Source: Paraburkholderia mimosarum LMG 23256 = NBRC 106338 (GTDB taxonomy: Bacteria > Pseudomonadota > Gammaproteobacteria > Burkholderiales > Burkholderiaceae). Taken from it: 55,595 nt of DNA. The notes below the pieces were generated by a model. That model made no database searches. It worked only from the letters and a program-made list of their open reading frames with translations, and was not told the DNA's origin. Of the stretch, positions 1-9,296 are shown in pieces; positions within the stretch are counted from its first letter, which is position 1; the number at the start of each line of letters is the position of its first letter. The stretch covers positions 1 through 55,595 of the forward strand of contig NZ_BBJJ01000047.1 in NCBI RefSeq assembly GCF_000739815.1, given 5' to 3'. A program made the position numbers and the translations under genes.

Positions 1-702
1 ACCGCCTTCGAGCGTGGCCATGCCGTGATCCAGTGTGGGGTCGCCCCACCAGACGTTGACCTTGCCCGCGAAATCAGGATGAAACCGGTAAATCGCGGCG
101 GCGAGGATCGTTTCCTCGTGCCGTGCAGGCCAGTACAGCGGATTGAGCGTCACGCCGCCGTAAATCCAGCAGGTGGTGTCACGCGTGTACAGGGTGTTGG
201 GCAGCGGCGGCAGCAGATATTCGGTGGAACCCGCCGCTTCCCGCACGACCTTGAGCGCCATGCCGCCGTGCGCCTCGGGGAAATCGTAGATCGAGAGGCC
301 GCCAAGCAAGGTCTCGGCGAGCGTGCGATCGTCGAGGCCTTCCAGATAGCTTCGCAGTTCGTCGATGAAACCCAGTCCGACCTGGTCCGGCACGATCTGG
401 TTATCGAGGATCCACTTCTTGCCTTCCGGCACGGCCACGGTTTCGGCGAGCAGGTTATGCATCTCGATCACCTCGACGCCGCGGTCGCGCATCTTCGTGA
501 CGAAGTCGAAGTGGTCGCGCTTCGCGTTGTCGACCCATAGCACGTCGTCGAACAGCAACTCGTCGCAATTGCTCGGCGTGAGGCGCGAGTGCGCCATGCC
601 CGGCGCGCACACCATCACCTTGCGCAGCTGCCCGACTTCCGAATGAACCCCGAAGGGGCTTTCTTCCTTCACCTTGCCGTTCCCACCACCCTTCTTCGCC
701 AT
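1..702 (-). CDS. arcA: Arginine deiminase, N-terminal part (runs off the window)
   Basis: Hydrolyses L-arginine to citrulline and ammonia, the first step of the anaerobic arginine deiminase pathway in the cytoplasm. The first 234 codons are present and the frame stays open to base 1, so the gene is cut by the window edge. It begins MAKKGGG; family blocks visible are FGVHSEVGQLRKVMVC, SNCDELLFDDVLWVDNAKRD and CWIYGGVTLNPLYWPARHEE. The catalytic cysteine near the C-terminus lies outside the window. The start at 702 is supported by a GGAG site a few bases upstream. It follows arcD on the same strand after about 21 bp, so the two form an arcDA(BC)-type operon. The assignment is secure from the conserved blocks; whether the missing part is intact cannot be seen. 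Confidence 0.93.
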   Translation of the reverse strand, partial: MAKKGGGNGKVKEESPFGVHSEVGQLRKVMVCAPGMAHSRLTPSNCDELLFDDVLWVDNAKRDHFDFVTKMRDRGVEVIEMHNLLAETVAVPEGKKWILDNQIVPDQVGLGFIDELRSYLEGLDDRTLAETLLGGLSIYDFPEAHGGMALKVVREAAGSTEYLLPPLPNTLYTRDTTCWIYGGVTLNPLYWPARHEETILAAAIYRFHPDFAGKVNVWWGDPTLDHGMATLEGG

Positions 703-723
703 ATCGATCTCCGCTCGTCCCAG

Positions 724-2047
724 TTAGATCGCCATGAGGCCCGTTGCAAGGGCAACGATGCACACGATGGCCGCAACAGCCGTCACGATGAAAATGGCCC
801 AGTCGCTCATACCTTCGAAGACTTTCAGGTTTCGCTCGCGCCGTGCCATGACGTACAGCACCGTGCCCGGTGCATAGAGAATTGCCGCCAGCAGGATGAA
901 TTTCACCCCACCGGCAATGATCATGAACAAGGTGTAGATCACCGCGACCGAGGCGAACGCGAGGTCGCGTCTGCGCTCTTCGGGCCGCACCTCGTAGCTC
1001 TCGCCCCGGTTCGACACCATCCATCCGTAGGCTGCGACGAACAGATAGGGAATCAGCGACATGGAGCTCGTGAGATTGAGCATCAAGGTGAATGCATCGC
1101 GCGAGAAGTACGTGCTCGCGACCAGAATCTGTACCACGATGTTGGTGATCCAGAGCGCATTGGCTGGCACGTCGTTGGCGTTTTCGCGCGCGAATATCGC
1201 CGGCATGTCCTTGTTTTTTGCCGCGGCGAACATGACTTCCGCGCAGATCAGCGACCAGGCCAGGTAAGCGCCGAGCACCGAAACGATCAATCCGATGCTT
1301 ACGAATACTCCACCCCACGGACCGACCACGCTTTCGAGCACGGCCGCCATGGATGGCTGCCGCATGCCTGCCACGTCAGCACGCGGCAGCACGGCAAACG
1401 GCAGCATCGAGACGAGTACCATGAGCGCCGTCACCGCGACGAAACCAAAGATCGTTGCACGCCCAACGTCCGTGCGCTCCTTCGCATAGCGCGAATACAC
1501 GCTCGCGCCTTCAATGCCGATGAACACGAACACGGTGACAAGCATTGTCGCGCGCACTTGCTGGAGAATGCCGCCCTCATGGGCCGCGGACTCGATATTC
1601 AGGCGGAACGTGCCGTACTTGAACACGAAGAGCAGGATGACGATGAACACCAGAATCGGAACGACCTTGGCGAACGTCACGACGGTATTGATGAACGCCG
1701 CCTGCTTGACGCCACGCAGAATGAGGAAGTGAAACAGCCAGATGCCGATCGACGCCACGACGATCGCCGTCACCGTGTTGCCATCACCGAAGACCGGAAA
1801 GAACGCACCGAGCGTGGACTTGATCAGCACCCAGTACGACACGTTGCCGATGCAACTGCTGATCCAGTAGCCGAATGCGGAGAGGAAGCCCGGGTAATCG
1901 CCGAAGCCCTCCTTGGCATAGACGAAAACGCCGGCGTCGAGGTCGGGTTTTCGCTCCGCGAGCGCCTGAAACACGCGTGCGAGCGTGTACATGCCTATGC
2001 ATCGCCGTCAGTTGCATGCGACTCATCTTCTGCACGGTATCGGCCAT
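724..2047 (-). pseudogene. arcD: Arginine/ornithine antiporter ArcD with a 5' deletion and frameshift
   Basis: APC-family arginine/ornithine exchanger, normally an inner-membrane protein of roughly 470-480 residues. Two pieces are visible. A short N-terminal piece starts at 2047 (MADTVQKMSRMQLTA) behind a good GAGGAAAG ribosome site. The long remainder is in another frame, from the ATG at 1992 (MYTLARVFQALAERKPDLDAGVF) to the stop at 724, 422 codons with many hydrophobic helices. Only about ten bases separate the last native N-terminal codon from the resumed frame. Roughly 35 codons that normally encode helix 1 and much of helix 2, with the substrate-contacting GSMxGAGIF-type segment, are therefore missing and the frame is shifted. 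Translation could restart at 1992, but the product would lack its first helices, so function is doubtful. It could be a natural mutation or an assembly error. It is the first gene of the arc operon, upstream of arcA. Confidence 0.75.
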
Positions 2048-2159
2048 CGCTTTCCTCGCTTTATCTGGGACTTCGTTCTAACGAGCAACCCCACCTGCGT
2101 CGTGAAACACGAATCGTTATCCTGACGATAATCACCGCGCTGCGGAAATCACTTGCGCT

Positions 2160-2621
2160 TCATCGGGTCACGCGAACGGCGTTGTGACCGAACAGCACGC
2201 GAACAGCGTCACCAGGGAAAAGTTGCTGATCGGCATCTTGCGTCACGGAAATCAACTGCCCCGAATCCAGACGAACGCCGATTTCAACGCCCGCTCGCCG
2301 CGTCACACGCGCCTCGACGGCATTGCCGGCCAGTCCGCCCAGCACCGCACCGCCAACGCCCGCGGCAACGGCGCCGTTACCGCGCCCGATGGTGCTGCCT
2401 GCCGCTATGCCGCCCAGTGCGGCACCCGAGACCGCCCCTACACCGGTCGGGCCGGGTTGGATCGTGACAGGCCGAACGGTTTCGATCACGCCAGTCTCGA
2501 CCACCTGCGCCTGCTGCGCCTGGGCCGGCGTAAAGCTGTTGGCCGAAGTTGGCGTATCGCAGCCAGTGAGCGCAATCGAGGCGAACAGCGAGCCAATCAA
2601 AATGCCAGCGAAATGTCGCAT
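2160..2621 (-). CDS. Glycine-zipper outer-membrane lipoprotein (SlyB/PcpP-like)
   Basis: 153-residue predicted lipoprotein. The start at 2621 is favoured over an upstream in-frame ATG because an AAGGGGA ribosome site sits five bases before it and because the residues that follow form a signal peptide ending in the lipobox LTGC (Cys21 lipidated). The middle holds the alanine/glycine-rich 2TM glycine-zipper region (GAVSGAALGG and GVGGAVLGGLAGNAVE). The C-terminal part, with RAGVEIGVRLDSGQ and FPGDAVRVLFG, matches the SlyB/Pcp family of envelope-stress lipoproteins. It ends about 110 bp upstream of arcD on the same strand but has its own AT-rich upstream region and is probably a separate transcription unit. 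The exact envelope role is unknown. Confidence 0.85.
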   Translation of the reverse strand: MRHFAGILIGSLFASIALTGCDTPTSANSFTPAQAQQAQVVETGVIETVRPVTIQPGPTGVGAVSGAALGGIAAGSTIGRGNGAVAAGVGGAVLGGLAGNAVEARVTRRAGVEIGVRLDSGQLISVTQDADQQLFPGDAVRVLFGHNAVRVTR

Positions 2622-2999
2622 GACAATCCCCTTGTGATATTCACTCCCTACCCAGTGCCCGTCAGCTGACCGCTTCTCCCGGCGTCTGCCTGCATCCTTT
2701 AATTCCAGTTCGCCAATCCGTGAAGCGTCGTTGGCCACGACGTGGACGGACGATCCTATTATTTGGACACCTGATTAACGTCATAACATTTACAGCAATA
2801 TTTTTCTGTGTCTTCAATCGAATTTATGCGTTCAACAGGTCATTTTCAAACCAGTATTACCCTGGTTCATGAATTGTTAATTCATCCCTGACAGTTATCA
2901 AATTCTACGCATCTTCGCTTTTATCCGCATCGTAGGTGTGCAATGAAACACAAACGCGGAATGCCTCGCAAACGACTACGATCGCGCGACCGCCCCATG
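2622..2999. other. AT-rich intergenic region upstream of the SlyB-like gene
   Basis: About 380 bp with clearly lower GC than its surroundings, between the start of the SlyB-like gene and the stop of the hydrolase gene, both on the minus strand. It presumably carries the SlyB-like promoter. Short plus-strand reading frames here (from about 2936) extend antisense into the hydrolase and have no family features. I see no RNA gene or repeat. Confidence 0.4.
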
Positions 3000-4991
3000 T
3001 CACCTGTCTCCCGCTTCCCCGCAAGCCTCGCCACGCGCATCGATCGTTTCGATATCCTCGTGCAAGATCCGGCGGATTTCGAGAATCGCCTCCGGCGTCT
3101 GCTGGACGCTGTGTCCGGCGACGATCACCTTTTCCGAAAGGGCCCCCGCGAAATGCGCACTGCGATAAGGGACCACGCCATCATCGGAATCCTCCAGCGG
3201 CCCGTTCTCCCGCCGCCTTGCGATGATCGAGTGAAAGCACACCTGAGGGCTGGCCGGTAGCTGCGCAGTCACACGGATCATTGGATCGGTTTCACGCAAT
3301 TGCTCGATACTGTTCGGTACATGAAACGTCTTACCCTGGGGATCCAGACTTGTCGCAGTTTGCATCACGTCCTCGATTTCTGTCAGCAGTGCGAGTGGCA
3401 ACCGCACGAGATTTGCAACCCATCGGGACAGGCGATTGCTCGCGAATGGCGTGCCCCGGTGTGGCGCGGCGATGAAAATCGTTCGCTCCACCTGCGGCAT
3501 CGGCTCGAAGCGCAGCAAGCGATTGAGCCGCTCATCCGCGCGATCGACGTCGGTGCCCTGGGGTACATAGGTATCCTTGAAGGCCGCCCATAGCTCGTCG
3601 CCGGAACTCGAGACCAGCAGCCTCGCAAGAACGCCGCCCATGCTATGGCCTATCAACACCATGCCGCGCGAAGCCGGCATCGTGCCGTCAGGATCGAAGT
3701 GTACGAGCGTTGCTTGAATGGCTCTTCGAATCCGCGCAAGGTTGACCAGGATGGGGACGTTGGTCGGGTAGTAAACCTGCCACACCTGAAAATGCTCCCG
3801 CAGCAATAAATCGCCCTGAATATCGTTCGCAACATTGACCCATGCTTCCGGGCTACTCGCAAGACCGTGCAGCATCAGCACGATTCGCCGATCGGGATCG
3901 AAAGGCTGCATCAAATAGATGCGAGGACGATCAATGCCGCGCGAGCGCCCGAAGAGCGTGCGCAGCGACTGGCCGGCGAAGCCCGAGCGCGCCAGCCAGA
4001 TCCCGTAGCCTGCACTGAAATTCGCGGCCAGCGGCACAGTCTGGCCGTGATGCTCGACACGCTCCTCACGATAGGGGTCGTAGACGGACAAGGTGACATC
4101 GCGCGAGCGGAGGACCTCGTCGAGCGTCCCCTGACTAAACCAGACCAGCGCGGTGACATTCGGCGAGGGCATTTCGCTGAACGGGCGGGTGTCTTGCGCT
4201 GGACGCGCGGTGGCTGGCTGCGAAAGGTCTGGGCCAGCGGTCGCATCGACATCGGAACCGGCAGCGCCGTCCTGCGAAGGCTCGCTCATGACCGCGACGA
4301 GTTCCGCGCCGAGCCCATCGCGGCGGTAAATGCTGCGCAGCCCCGCAAACGACAACCTGGAGGCGGGAATCACTTCGCGTGGTTCGCGCACGCCTTCCGG
4401 CAGCCTGACCCGGTGCAGGTCGAGATGAATGCTCCAGCCGGCTATGAACTGGGTACCGTGACCGCCACCGCCGGACTCCGAATCGAGCGCCCCGCGCAGG
4501 AACAGCGCGCCGGCCAGTTCCTGGACTGCGTAGTTATAGTAGTCACGGACCTGCGTCTGTCGATCCTCGAAGGCTCGTTCGCCGGCCGTGCGCTGACCGA
4601 GAAATAAAAATGCGTACGAGTAGCGCGCGGTTTTGAGCCACAAATCAAATTGTGTATCGTTCCAGGTGGCGCCGTTCGTTGGCGTCTGCGCAATGGCCAT
4701 CTGCAGGGATAGCTCGGCCAAACTGGCGAGTCGCCGATCGATGTCGATTCCGTTGACGGAGGCGATTGCGTCAATGCACGGTTGAGGCTCTCTCTGGCAG
4801 GCGCTCTCGTTGAGCGCCGCAACGCGCACCACGTCTCGTGTGGCGGCGCTCAGGCGGCCGGTCGAAAGCACGTCGCCGCGCCGCATGGCGATGTATTGCT
4901 GCGGCCCTTGCGAACTGACGGTCACCATCGCACAGCCGGACAGCAGACCCGGGAATAGAAACGTAAGGATCAAGCTACGCGGGTTCCGCAA
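3000..4991 (-). CDS. Lipoprotein alpha/beta hydrolase (lipase/PGAP1-like)
   Basis: Predicted serine esterase or lipase anchored as a lipoprotein. The frame is open for 750 codons from 5252. The likely start is the TTG at 4991, because from there the protein begins MRNPRSLILTFLFPGLLSGC, a textbook lipoprotein signal with lipobox LSGC and 663 residues in all. No clear ribosome site precedes it, so the start is uncertain; an ATG at 5111 would leave a 60-residue leader. The C-terminal half is the catalytic domain: the oxyanion segment VLMLHGLASSPEAW near residue 370, the nucleophile elbow GHSMGG with Ser near residue 449, FIAAPHRGTPFA, and a late His in VIVAGHSVQQT near residue 625. The N-terminal 300 residues are unassigned and include a tyrosine-rich stretch (YYNYAVQELAGALFLRG). 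No operon partners are apparent. Confidence 0.75.
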   Translation of the reverse strand: MRNPRSLILTFLFPGLLSGCAMVTVSSQGPQQYIAMRRGDVLSTGRLSAATRDVVRVAALNESACQREPQPCIDAIASVNGIDIDRRLASLAELSLQMAIAQTPTNGATWNDTQFDLWLKTARYSYAFLFLGQRTAGERAFEDRQTQVRDYYNYAVQELAGALFLRGALDSESGGGGHGTQFIAGWSIHLDLHRVRLPEGVREPREVIPASRLSFAGLRSIYRRDGLGAELVAVMSEPSQDGAAGSDVDATAGPDLSQPATARPAQDTRPFSEMPSPNVTALVWFSQGTLDEVLRSRDVTLSVYDPYREERVEHHGQTVPLAANFSAGYGIWLARSGFAGQSLRTLFGRSRGIDRPRIYLMQPFDPDRRIVLMLHGLASSPEAWVNVANDIQGDLLLREHFQVWQVYYPTNVPILVNLARIRRAIQATLVHFDPDGTMPASRGMVLIGHSMGGVLARLLVSSSGDELWAAFKDTYVPQGTDVDRADERLNRLLRFEPMPQVERTIFIAAPHRGTPFASNRLSRWVANLVRLPLALLTEIEDVMQTATSLDPQGKTFHVPNSIEQLRETDPMIRVTAQLPASPQVCFHSIIARRRENGPLEDSDDGVVPYRSAHFAGALSEKVIVAGHSVQQTPEAILEIRRILHEDIETIDARGEACGEAGDR

Positions 4992-5906
4992 AGACAGGAT
5001 GCATGCTACGACGAGTTGAGCCCAGGAATGCTGACGGGCGGATTTGCCGCATTCACACGGGCGATTCGGGACTATTGAATAACGCGCGCGGTTCAAGCAT
5101 GCGCACGACATTGCGACGACGCACGCAAGGTCGGAAAACGTTGGCAGCCCGCGGCCAGTGGACGGACTTTCACACGCCCGATCAAGCGGACGTCCTTGCA
5201 ATACCGTGCAGTCGTTCTCGCGGTCAATCATTTCGATGTAGACCGTCATCATGGCCGGATTGTCAAAAGGCTTGCCGATTCCCGAACTCGGCGACGCTCC
5301 TTCAGACGAATCAGAGACGCTGATGGATGAATTGCCGACTGCCGGTGATCGTTGCGAGCGCGACCTCCGGTGCCTTCAATGGCCGGTTGATTTTGTCGCG
5401 CCGCGTAATGTCCTGTCCCAGCCCCATTGCGCGCGCATCGAGGATGGAACGGGGCCAACATACCATTGTTTATCGATAGCAGCGCTGACGTTGCTCGCCG
5501 CCCGCCCCCGCCAGCAAGGACTTGGACGGAACGCTCTGCTGTTTCGCGTCGCCGATGCGTTGAAGTGATATTTCCTGGCTCTCGCCTTCGATGCTGCATT
5601 GTGGAATGCCTGCCTGGCCGCATTGCGACATGGCAATGAAACGGATTCAACGGCAGCACTTTTCGATGCGCCGATAACCTACGCGATTCAATCAGGATAG
5701 CTAAAGTAAATTATGCAGCCAGCGTGGCGTTGAGGCCCCGAAGCGCTGGAATCTGGACAAGTCGGCAGGAGCGGCATGGCCCCGACCCAATCTGACCGAG
5801 TCTCGTTGGCACGATGTGCGTGCGCGGGTGGGAAAACCCTGATTACACCGCTGGACAGATTCCCTTACCTTGCGAATCTACAGAAAACATATAGCATTTT
5901 TTACAC
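4992..5906. other. Long intergenic region without a supportable gene
   Basis: 915 bp between the hydrolase start and the FAD oxidoreductase start, which are divergent. The first 260 bp continue the open hydrolase frame upstream. Several 100-codon frames exist on both strands (for example 5251-5568 plus and 5249-5659 minus), but none has a ribosome site, a recognisable domain or composition that would favour it. The last 60 bp before 5907 are AT-rich and contain TATAGCATTTTTTACAC, a plausible promoter/leader for the oxidoreductase. Confidence 0.4.
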
Positions 5907-7328
5907 ATGAACATTTTGACTTCTTCGCCACGAGAGTCGAGGCCGCTCCAGCGAAGTTTCTGGATGCAGGAAACCGAGCCGCAGTTGCGGCCTTGTGCGT
6001 CGCTGACCACTCGTGAAACGGCCGACGTCGTCATCGTTGGCGGGGGATACGTGGGGCTGTGGACCGCCCTCACCCTCAGCGAACTCAGCCCCGAAAAGAA
6101 AGTGGTCGTGCTCGAGCGCGACGTTTGCGGGGGCGGCGCATCCGGACGCAACGGCGGCTTCGTCATGTCGTGGTGGCCAAAGATCGCGTCGCTGCTGGCC
6201 TTCATGGATGTCGAAAGCGCACGCTTTCTTGCGAACGCCTCGGAACACGCGATCGAGGAACTCAGGGCATTCTGCGAGCTGCACGCCATCGATGCGCATT
6301 TCCGGCGTGCCGGCTGGCTGTGGACCTCGACATCGGAAGCACAGCGTGACTCGTGGGCAGCGACCGTCGAGACCTGCGCGAGGCTGGGCATGCGCCCGTT
6401 CGAGGCCGTAGCGCCTGCCGAAGTGGCCCGCAGAACCGGATCGGCAATTCACCGCGCGGCCGTGTTCGAGCGCAGCAATGCCACTGTGCAACCTGCCGCG
6501 CTGGTTCGCGGCATGCGCAGAGTGGCGATGGAGCGCGGCATCCGGATCTACGAGAACACGCCGGTCCTGGAGATAGGTCACGACATCCCTTCGGTCATTC
6601 GGACTGCAGAGGGTGAAGTCCGTGCCCCAGCTGTGGTGTTGGCAACGAACGCATGGGCGGCCGCCGTTCCGGAGATCGAGCGTTTGATCGTGCCCGTGAA
6701 TAGCTCGATCGTGGTCACCGAATCCATTCCAGAACGGTTGAAGGCGATTGGCTGGACGGGCGGCGAGGCCATTACCGATTCGCAGTTGATGGTCGACTAT
6801 TACCGGACGACGCGAGATGGGCGTATTGCCTTTGGAAAGGGCACCGGCGCGCTGGCCAGAGGCGGCGTCATCGACGCGACGTTCAGTTACCACAGGCAAG
6901 GCTGTGCCATGGCGGAGCATGACTTCAGGCGTAGTTACCCGATGCTCTCCAACGTGCGCATCACGCATGCGTGGTCGGGACCGATCGACCGGACTTACGA
7001 CAGCCTCCCTGTATTCGGCACGTTGTCGGGCACCAGCCATATTCACTATGGCGTTGGCTGGAGCGGCAATGGTGTCGGTCCCAGCCGGATCGGCGGAAGA
7101 ATTCTGGCAAGTCTCGCGCTCCAGCGCAAAGACGAATGGAGCGGCTGCGCGCTGGTTGCACGTCAGGCGAAACCGTTTCCGCCGGAGCCGGTCAAGTATC
7201 TCGGTGGTTCATTGGTGCGAGGCGCGGTGCGCAGAAAGGAGTCCCGCGAAGCGGTCGGCGCCCGGCCCAGGGCAATCGACATGATGCTGGCGAAATTCGC
7301 TCCATCCGGACTAGAAGATAAATCTTGA
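5907..7328 (+). CDS. FAD-dependent oxidoreductase (DAO family, PuuB-like amine oxidase)
   Basis: 473-residue cytoplasmic flavoenzyme of the D-amino-acid oxidase fold, most like gamma-glutamylputrescine oxidase and related amine oxidases. The dinucleotide-binding motif VVIVGGGYVG is at residues 41-50 and is followed by the acidic VVVLERD strand end. GGGASGRNGGF matches the second conserved FAD loop, and the C-terminal YGVGWSGNGVGPSRIGGRILASL is the conserved FAD/substrate segment. It starts with ATG at 5907. Its downstream neighbour is a convergent cupin-type regulator of the class that controls putrescine genes (PuuR-like), which supports an amine or amino-acid substrate. No PuuA synthetase or PuuC dehydrogenase lies alongside, so the substrate is not established. 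Confidence 0.82.
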   Translation: MNILTSSPRESRPLQRSFWMQETEPQLRPCASLTTRETADVVIVGGGYVGLWTALTLSELSPEKKVVVLERDVCGGGASGRNGGFVMSWWPKIASLLAFMDVESARFLANASEHAIEELRAFCELHAIDAHFRRAGWLWTSTSEAQRDSWAATVETCARLGMRPFEAVAPAEVARRTGSAIHRAAVFERSNATVQPAALVRGMRRVAMERGIRIYENTPVLEIGHDIPSVIRTAEGEVRAPAVVLATNAWAAAVPEIERLIVPVNSSIVVTESIPERLKAIGWTGGEAITDSQLMVDYYRTTRDGRIAFGKGTGALARGGVIDATFSYHRQGCAMAEHDFRRSYPMLSNVRITHAWSGPIDRTYDSLPVFGTLSGTSHIHYGVGWSGNGVGPSRIGGRILASLALQRKDEWSGCALVARQAKPFPPEPVKYLGGSLVRGAVRRKESREAVGARPRAIDMMLAKFAPSGLEDKS

Positions 7329-7463
7329 GGATGACCTGGCATAAAGCCGGTGATTGTTCACGGTGAGGAAAGCACCGGTTTATCGCCGCGGTCCGGCGGT
7401 CGCCGTGCCGCTCCGATGCCTCAGGCGCGCGTCGGTTGCGATGCTGCGCGCGCCAGCTTTCAA

Positions 7464-8294
7464 TCAGAAGCTCTTCGGCGTATTGACCCAGACGAGAACC
7501 GTTGGCTCGTCGCCGATGGCTTTCCAGCTGTGAGGGCGCTGACTCGCGAAGGCGATGCTGTCGCCCGGGCCGAGGATGTGCTGCACGTCGTCCACCGAAA
7601 TCTGAAACGTTCCAGACAGGACGTGAATGAATTCCTCGCCTTCATGCGAGTAAAAGCCGCTGCTCTCAGCGCCCGGTTGAAGCACCCACTTCTGGCAGTC
7701 GAGCAGATCGAGCGACTCGGCCAATTGCAGGATGCGGATGTTTTTTCCAAAGCCCGCAACGCTCCTTTCACTCCCCCGGCGCACGACGTCACGATGCGGC
7801 CCGCGGCTGGACGGCCGCGAGAGGTCCGTGACCGTCGTGCCATAGCACAACGCGAGCGCCTGCATGCTCGCCACCGTGGCACCCTGTGACGTACGTTCGA
7901 AAGTCGAGATAAAGGAAACCGGAAGGCCAGAAGCCTCAGCCGCCCCGCGCAACGACATTCCGGCTTTGTTTCGGGCCAGCCGGAAACGGCTGCCCAATCC
8001 GGTCAGCCCGTTGTCGTTCACGCTGTCCGCGTTCTGAGCTTCGCTTTGCTGCGCAATGGCGGCAGTATTGAATCCTTTCTCCGCGAGCGCCTTGCGAATA
8101 GCTGACATATTCAGCCCCTCGACTTTTCGCATGTGCTGTATCGCGCGAATTTTCTCGATATCCGCCTGATCGAAAACACGCTGGCCCACCGGTGAGCGCT
8201 TCGGCGACACCAGCCCGTGTTGCTCCCACAGCCTCAGTGTGGATACGTTCGTTCCCGTCAGTCGGGCAACGTCGGTAATGCGATGCAGGGTCAT
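7464..8294 (-). CDS. Two-HTH cupin regulator: MerR-type HTH + XRE HTH + cupin
   Basis: 276-residue transcription regulator with an unusual three-part layout. Residues 1-70 are a MerR-type winged HTH (ITDVARLTGTNVSTLRLWEQ, then GQRVFDQADIEKIRAIQHM). Residues 100-157 are an XRE/Cro-type HTH (FRLARNKAGMSLRGAAEASG, then SFISTFERTSQGATVASM). Residues about 190-272 are a small-molecule-binding cupin (SHEGEEFIHVLSGTF, then LGPGDSIAFASQRPHSW). The start at 8294 has a GAGGAA ribosome site, and the MerR motif begins immediately after it. XRE-cupin regulators such as PuuR sense polyamine or amino-acid metabolites. The gene is divergent from a LysE-type exporter and convergent with the FAD oxidoreductase, so it may control either. 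Target and ligand are inferred only. Confidence 0.85.
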   Translation of the reverse strand: MTLHRITDVARLTGTNVSTLRLWEQHGLVSPKRSPVGQRVFDQADIEKIRAIQHMRKVEGLNMSAIRKALAEKGFNTAAIAQQSEAQNADSVNDNGLTGLGSRFRLARNKAGMSLRGAAEASGLPVSFISTFERTSQGATVASMQALALCYGTTVTDLSRPSSRGPHRDVVRRGSERSVAGFGKNIRILQLAESLDLLDCQKWVLQPGAESSGFYSHEGEEFIHVLSGTFQISVDDVQHILGPGDSIAFASQRPHSWKAIGDEPTVLVWVNTPKSF

Positions 8295-8612
8295 GCGTGT
8301 TCCTCGGCGTGTGATGGGCGAATTCAGGCAGGAAAAGCGCCTGCTTGCGCCCATGGCGGACCAGCAGCGGTCCATTATTTTACCGGTTCGTCGAATGTCC
8401 GAAGGGACGCGCGTTTCAGGCGAACACGGCATCGCTGTTTCGCATTCGCGCGATTCGCCCTGGCTTCGCACACGCATGAAGGCCATACGATACGCGGGCC
8501 TCATGCCCTATCCGTACCGCCCACCGTCCCATGAACTGTACCGGTACTGTATAGAAAGTTGTGGATAGACTGTCTTCCAATCTGCAATCCCTTTCCGAAC
8601 CCTCCTCGCCCC
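8295..8612. promoter_or_regulatory. Divergent control region between the cupin regulator and lysE, with ACTGTA repeats
   Basis: 318 bp without a gene. Near its lysE end two copies of ACTGTA (8535-8540 and 8546-8551) lie 11 bp apart and overlap a perfect GTACCGGTAC palindrome (8538-8547), about 65 bp before the lysE start. One-turn spacing and the divergent regulator make this a candidate operator. Assignment to the cupin regulator is inference. Confidence 0.35.
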
Positions 8613-9230
8613 ATGTTGCCCGAACTGTTCAGCGCGCTGCCCGCCGGCATGCTTTTCGTCGTGGTCACGACCATCACGCCCGGCCCGAATAACACCATGC
8701 TGCTCGCCTCCGGCGTCAACTTCGGCTTTCGCCGCACCGTGCCGCACATTCTGGGCATTAGCGCCGGCGTGGTCTTGCTCATGCTCTCGGTCGGCTTTGG
8801 GCTCGGCGAAGTATTCCGGCACGTTCCCGTGCTCTATGTCGTGCTGGAAACCGCGAGCATCGCGTATCTGCTGTATCTCGCCTGGAAGATCGGCACGTCG
8901 GGCGACCTCAAGGTCAAGGGCGGCGAGCACCGGCCCATGCGCTTTCATGAAGCCATCGCCTTCCAGTGGGTCAATCCCAAGGCATGGATGATGGTGCTCA
9001 CGGCCGCCACTACCATCCGCCTGTCTGCAGACTTCGGCACCAATACGATGGTGATGGCGTTACTGTTCTATGTGATCGGACTGCCCTGCATCTGTATGTG
9101 GGCCGCGTTCGGCACCGGGATGCGACGCTTTCTCTCGAATCCGCGCAGGCTGCGTGTCTTCAATGTCGCCATGGCGCTCTCGCTGCTCGTTTCGCTGTAT
9201 CCCATGTTCGCGCACGTGCTCCGGCGATAG
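8613..9230 (+). CDS. LysE/RhtB-family amino-acid exporter
   Basis: 205-residue inner-membrane exporter of the LysE superfamily. The signature TTITPGPNNTMLLASGVNFG lies near the N-terminus. Five or six hydrophobic segments follow, including HILGISAGVVLLMLSVGFGLG and the conserved QWVNPKAWMMVLTA block. The ATG at 8613 is chosen over an upstream alternative because it places the first helix (LPELFSALPAGMLFVVVTT) in the usual position. Substrate is probably a neutral or basic amino acid. It sits divergent from the cupin regulator, a common arrangement for exporters controlled by their own sensor. Confidence 0.88.
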   Translation: MLPELFSALPAGMLFVVVTTITPGPNNTMLLASGVNFGFRRTVPHILGISAGVVLLMLSVGFGLGEVFRHVPVLYVVLETASIAYLLYLAWKIGTSGDLKVKGGEHRPMRFHEAIAFQWVNPKAWMMVLTAATTIRLSADFGTNTMVMALLFYVIGLPCICMWAAFGTGMRRFLSNPRRLRVFNVAMALSLLVSLYPMFAHVLRR

Positions 9231-9296
9231 ACCATCCTCCCTGTCCCCGCCCGGACGTTACAATTGCAACGGGAAAATGGGCGGTGGAGTCACACT

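Noticed and set aside
2117..2131. TTATC-N5-GATAA dyad upstream of arcD as an FNR/ANR box
   Set aside because: It lacks the TTGAT-N4-ATCAA core and spacing, so I cannot support an anaerobic regulator site.
589..2187. A 532-codon plus-strand frame over arcD
   Set aside because: Antisense of the transporter; His/Arg/Asp-rich composition typical of a shadow frame.
5251..5568. A 105-codon plus-strand frame in the long gap before the FAD oxidoreductase
   Set aside because: No ribosome site, no recognisable family and competing frames of equal length on the other strand.
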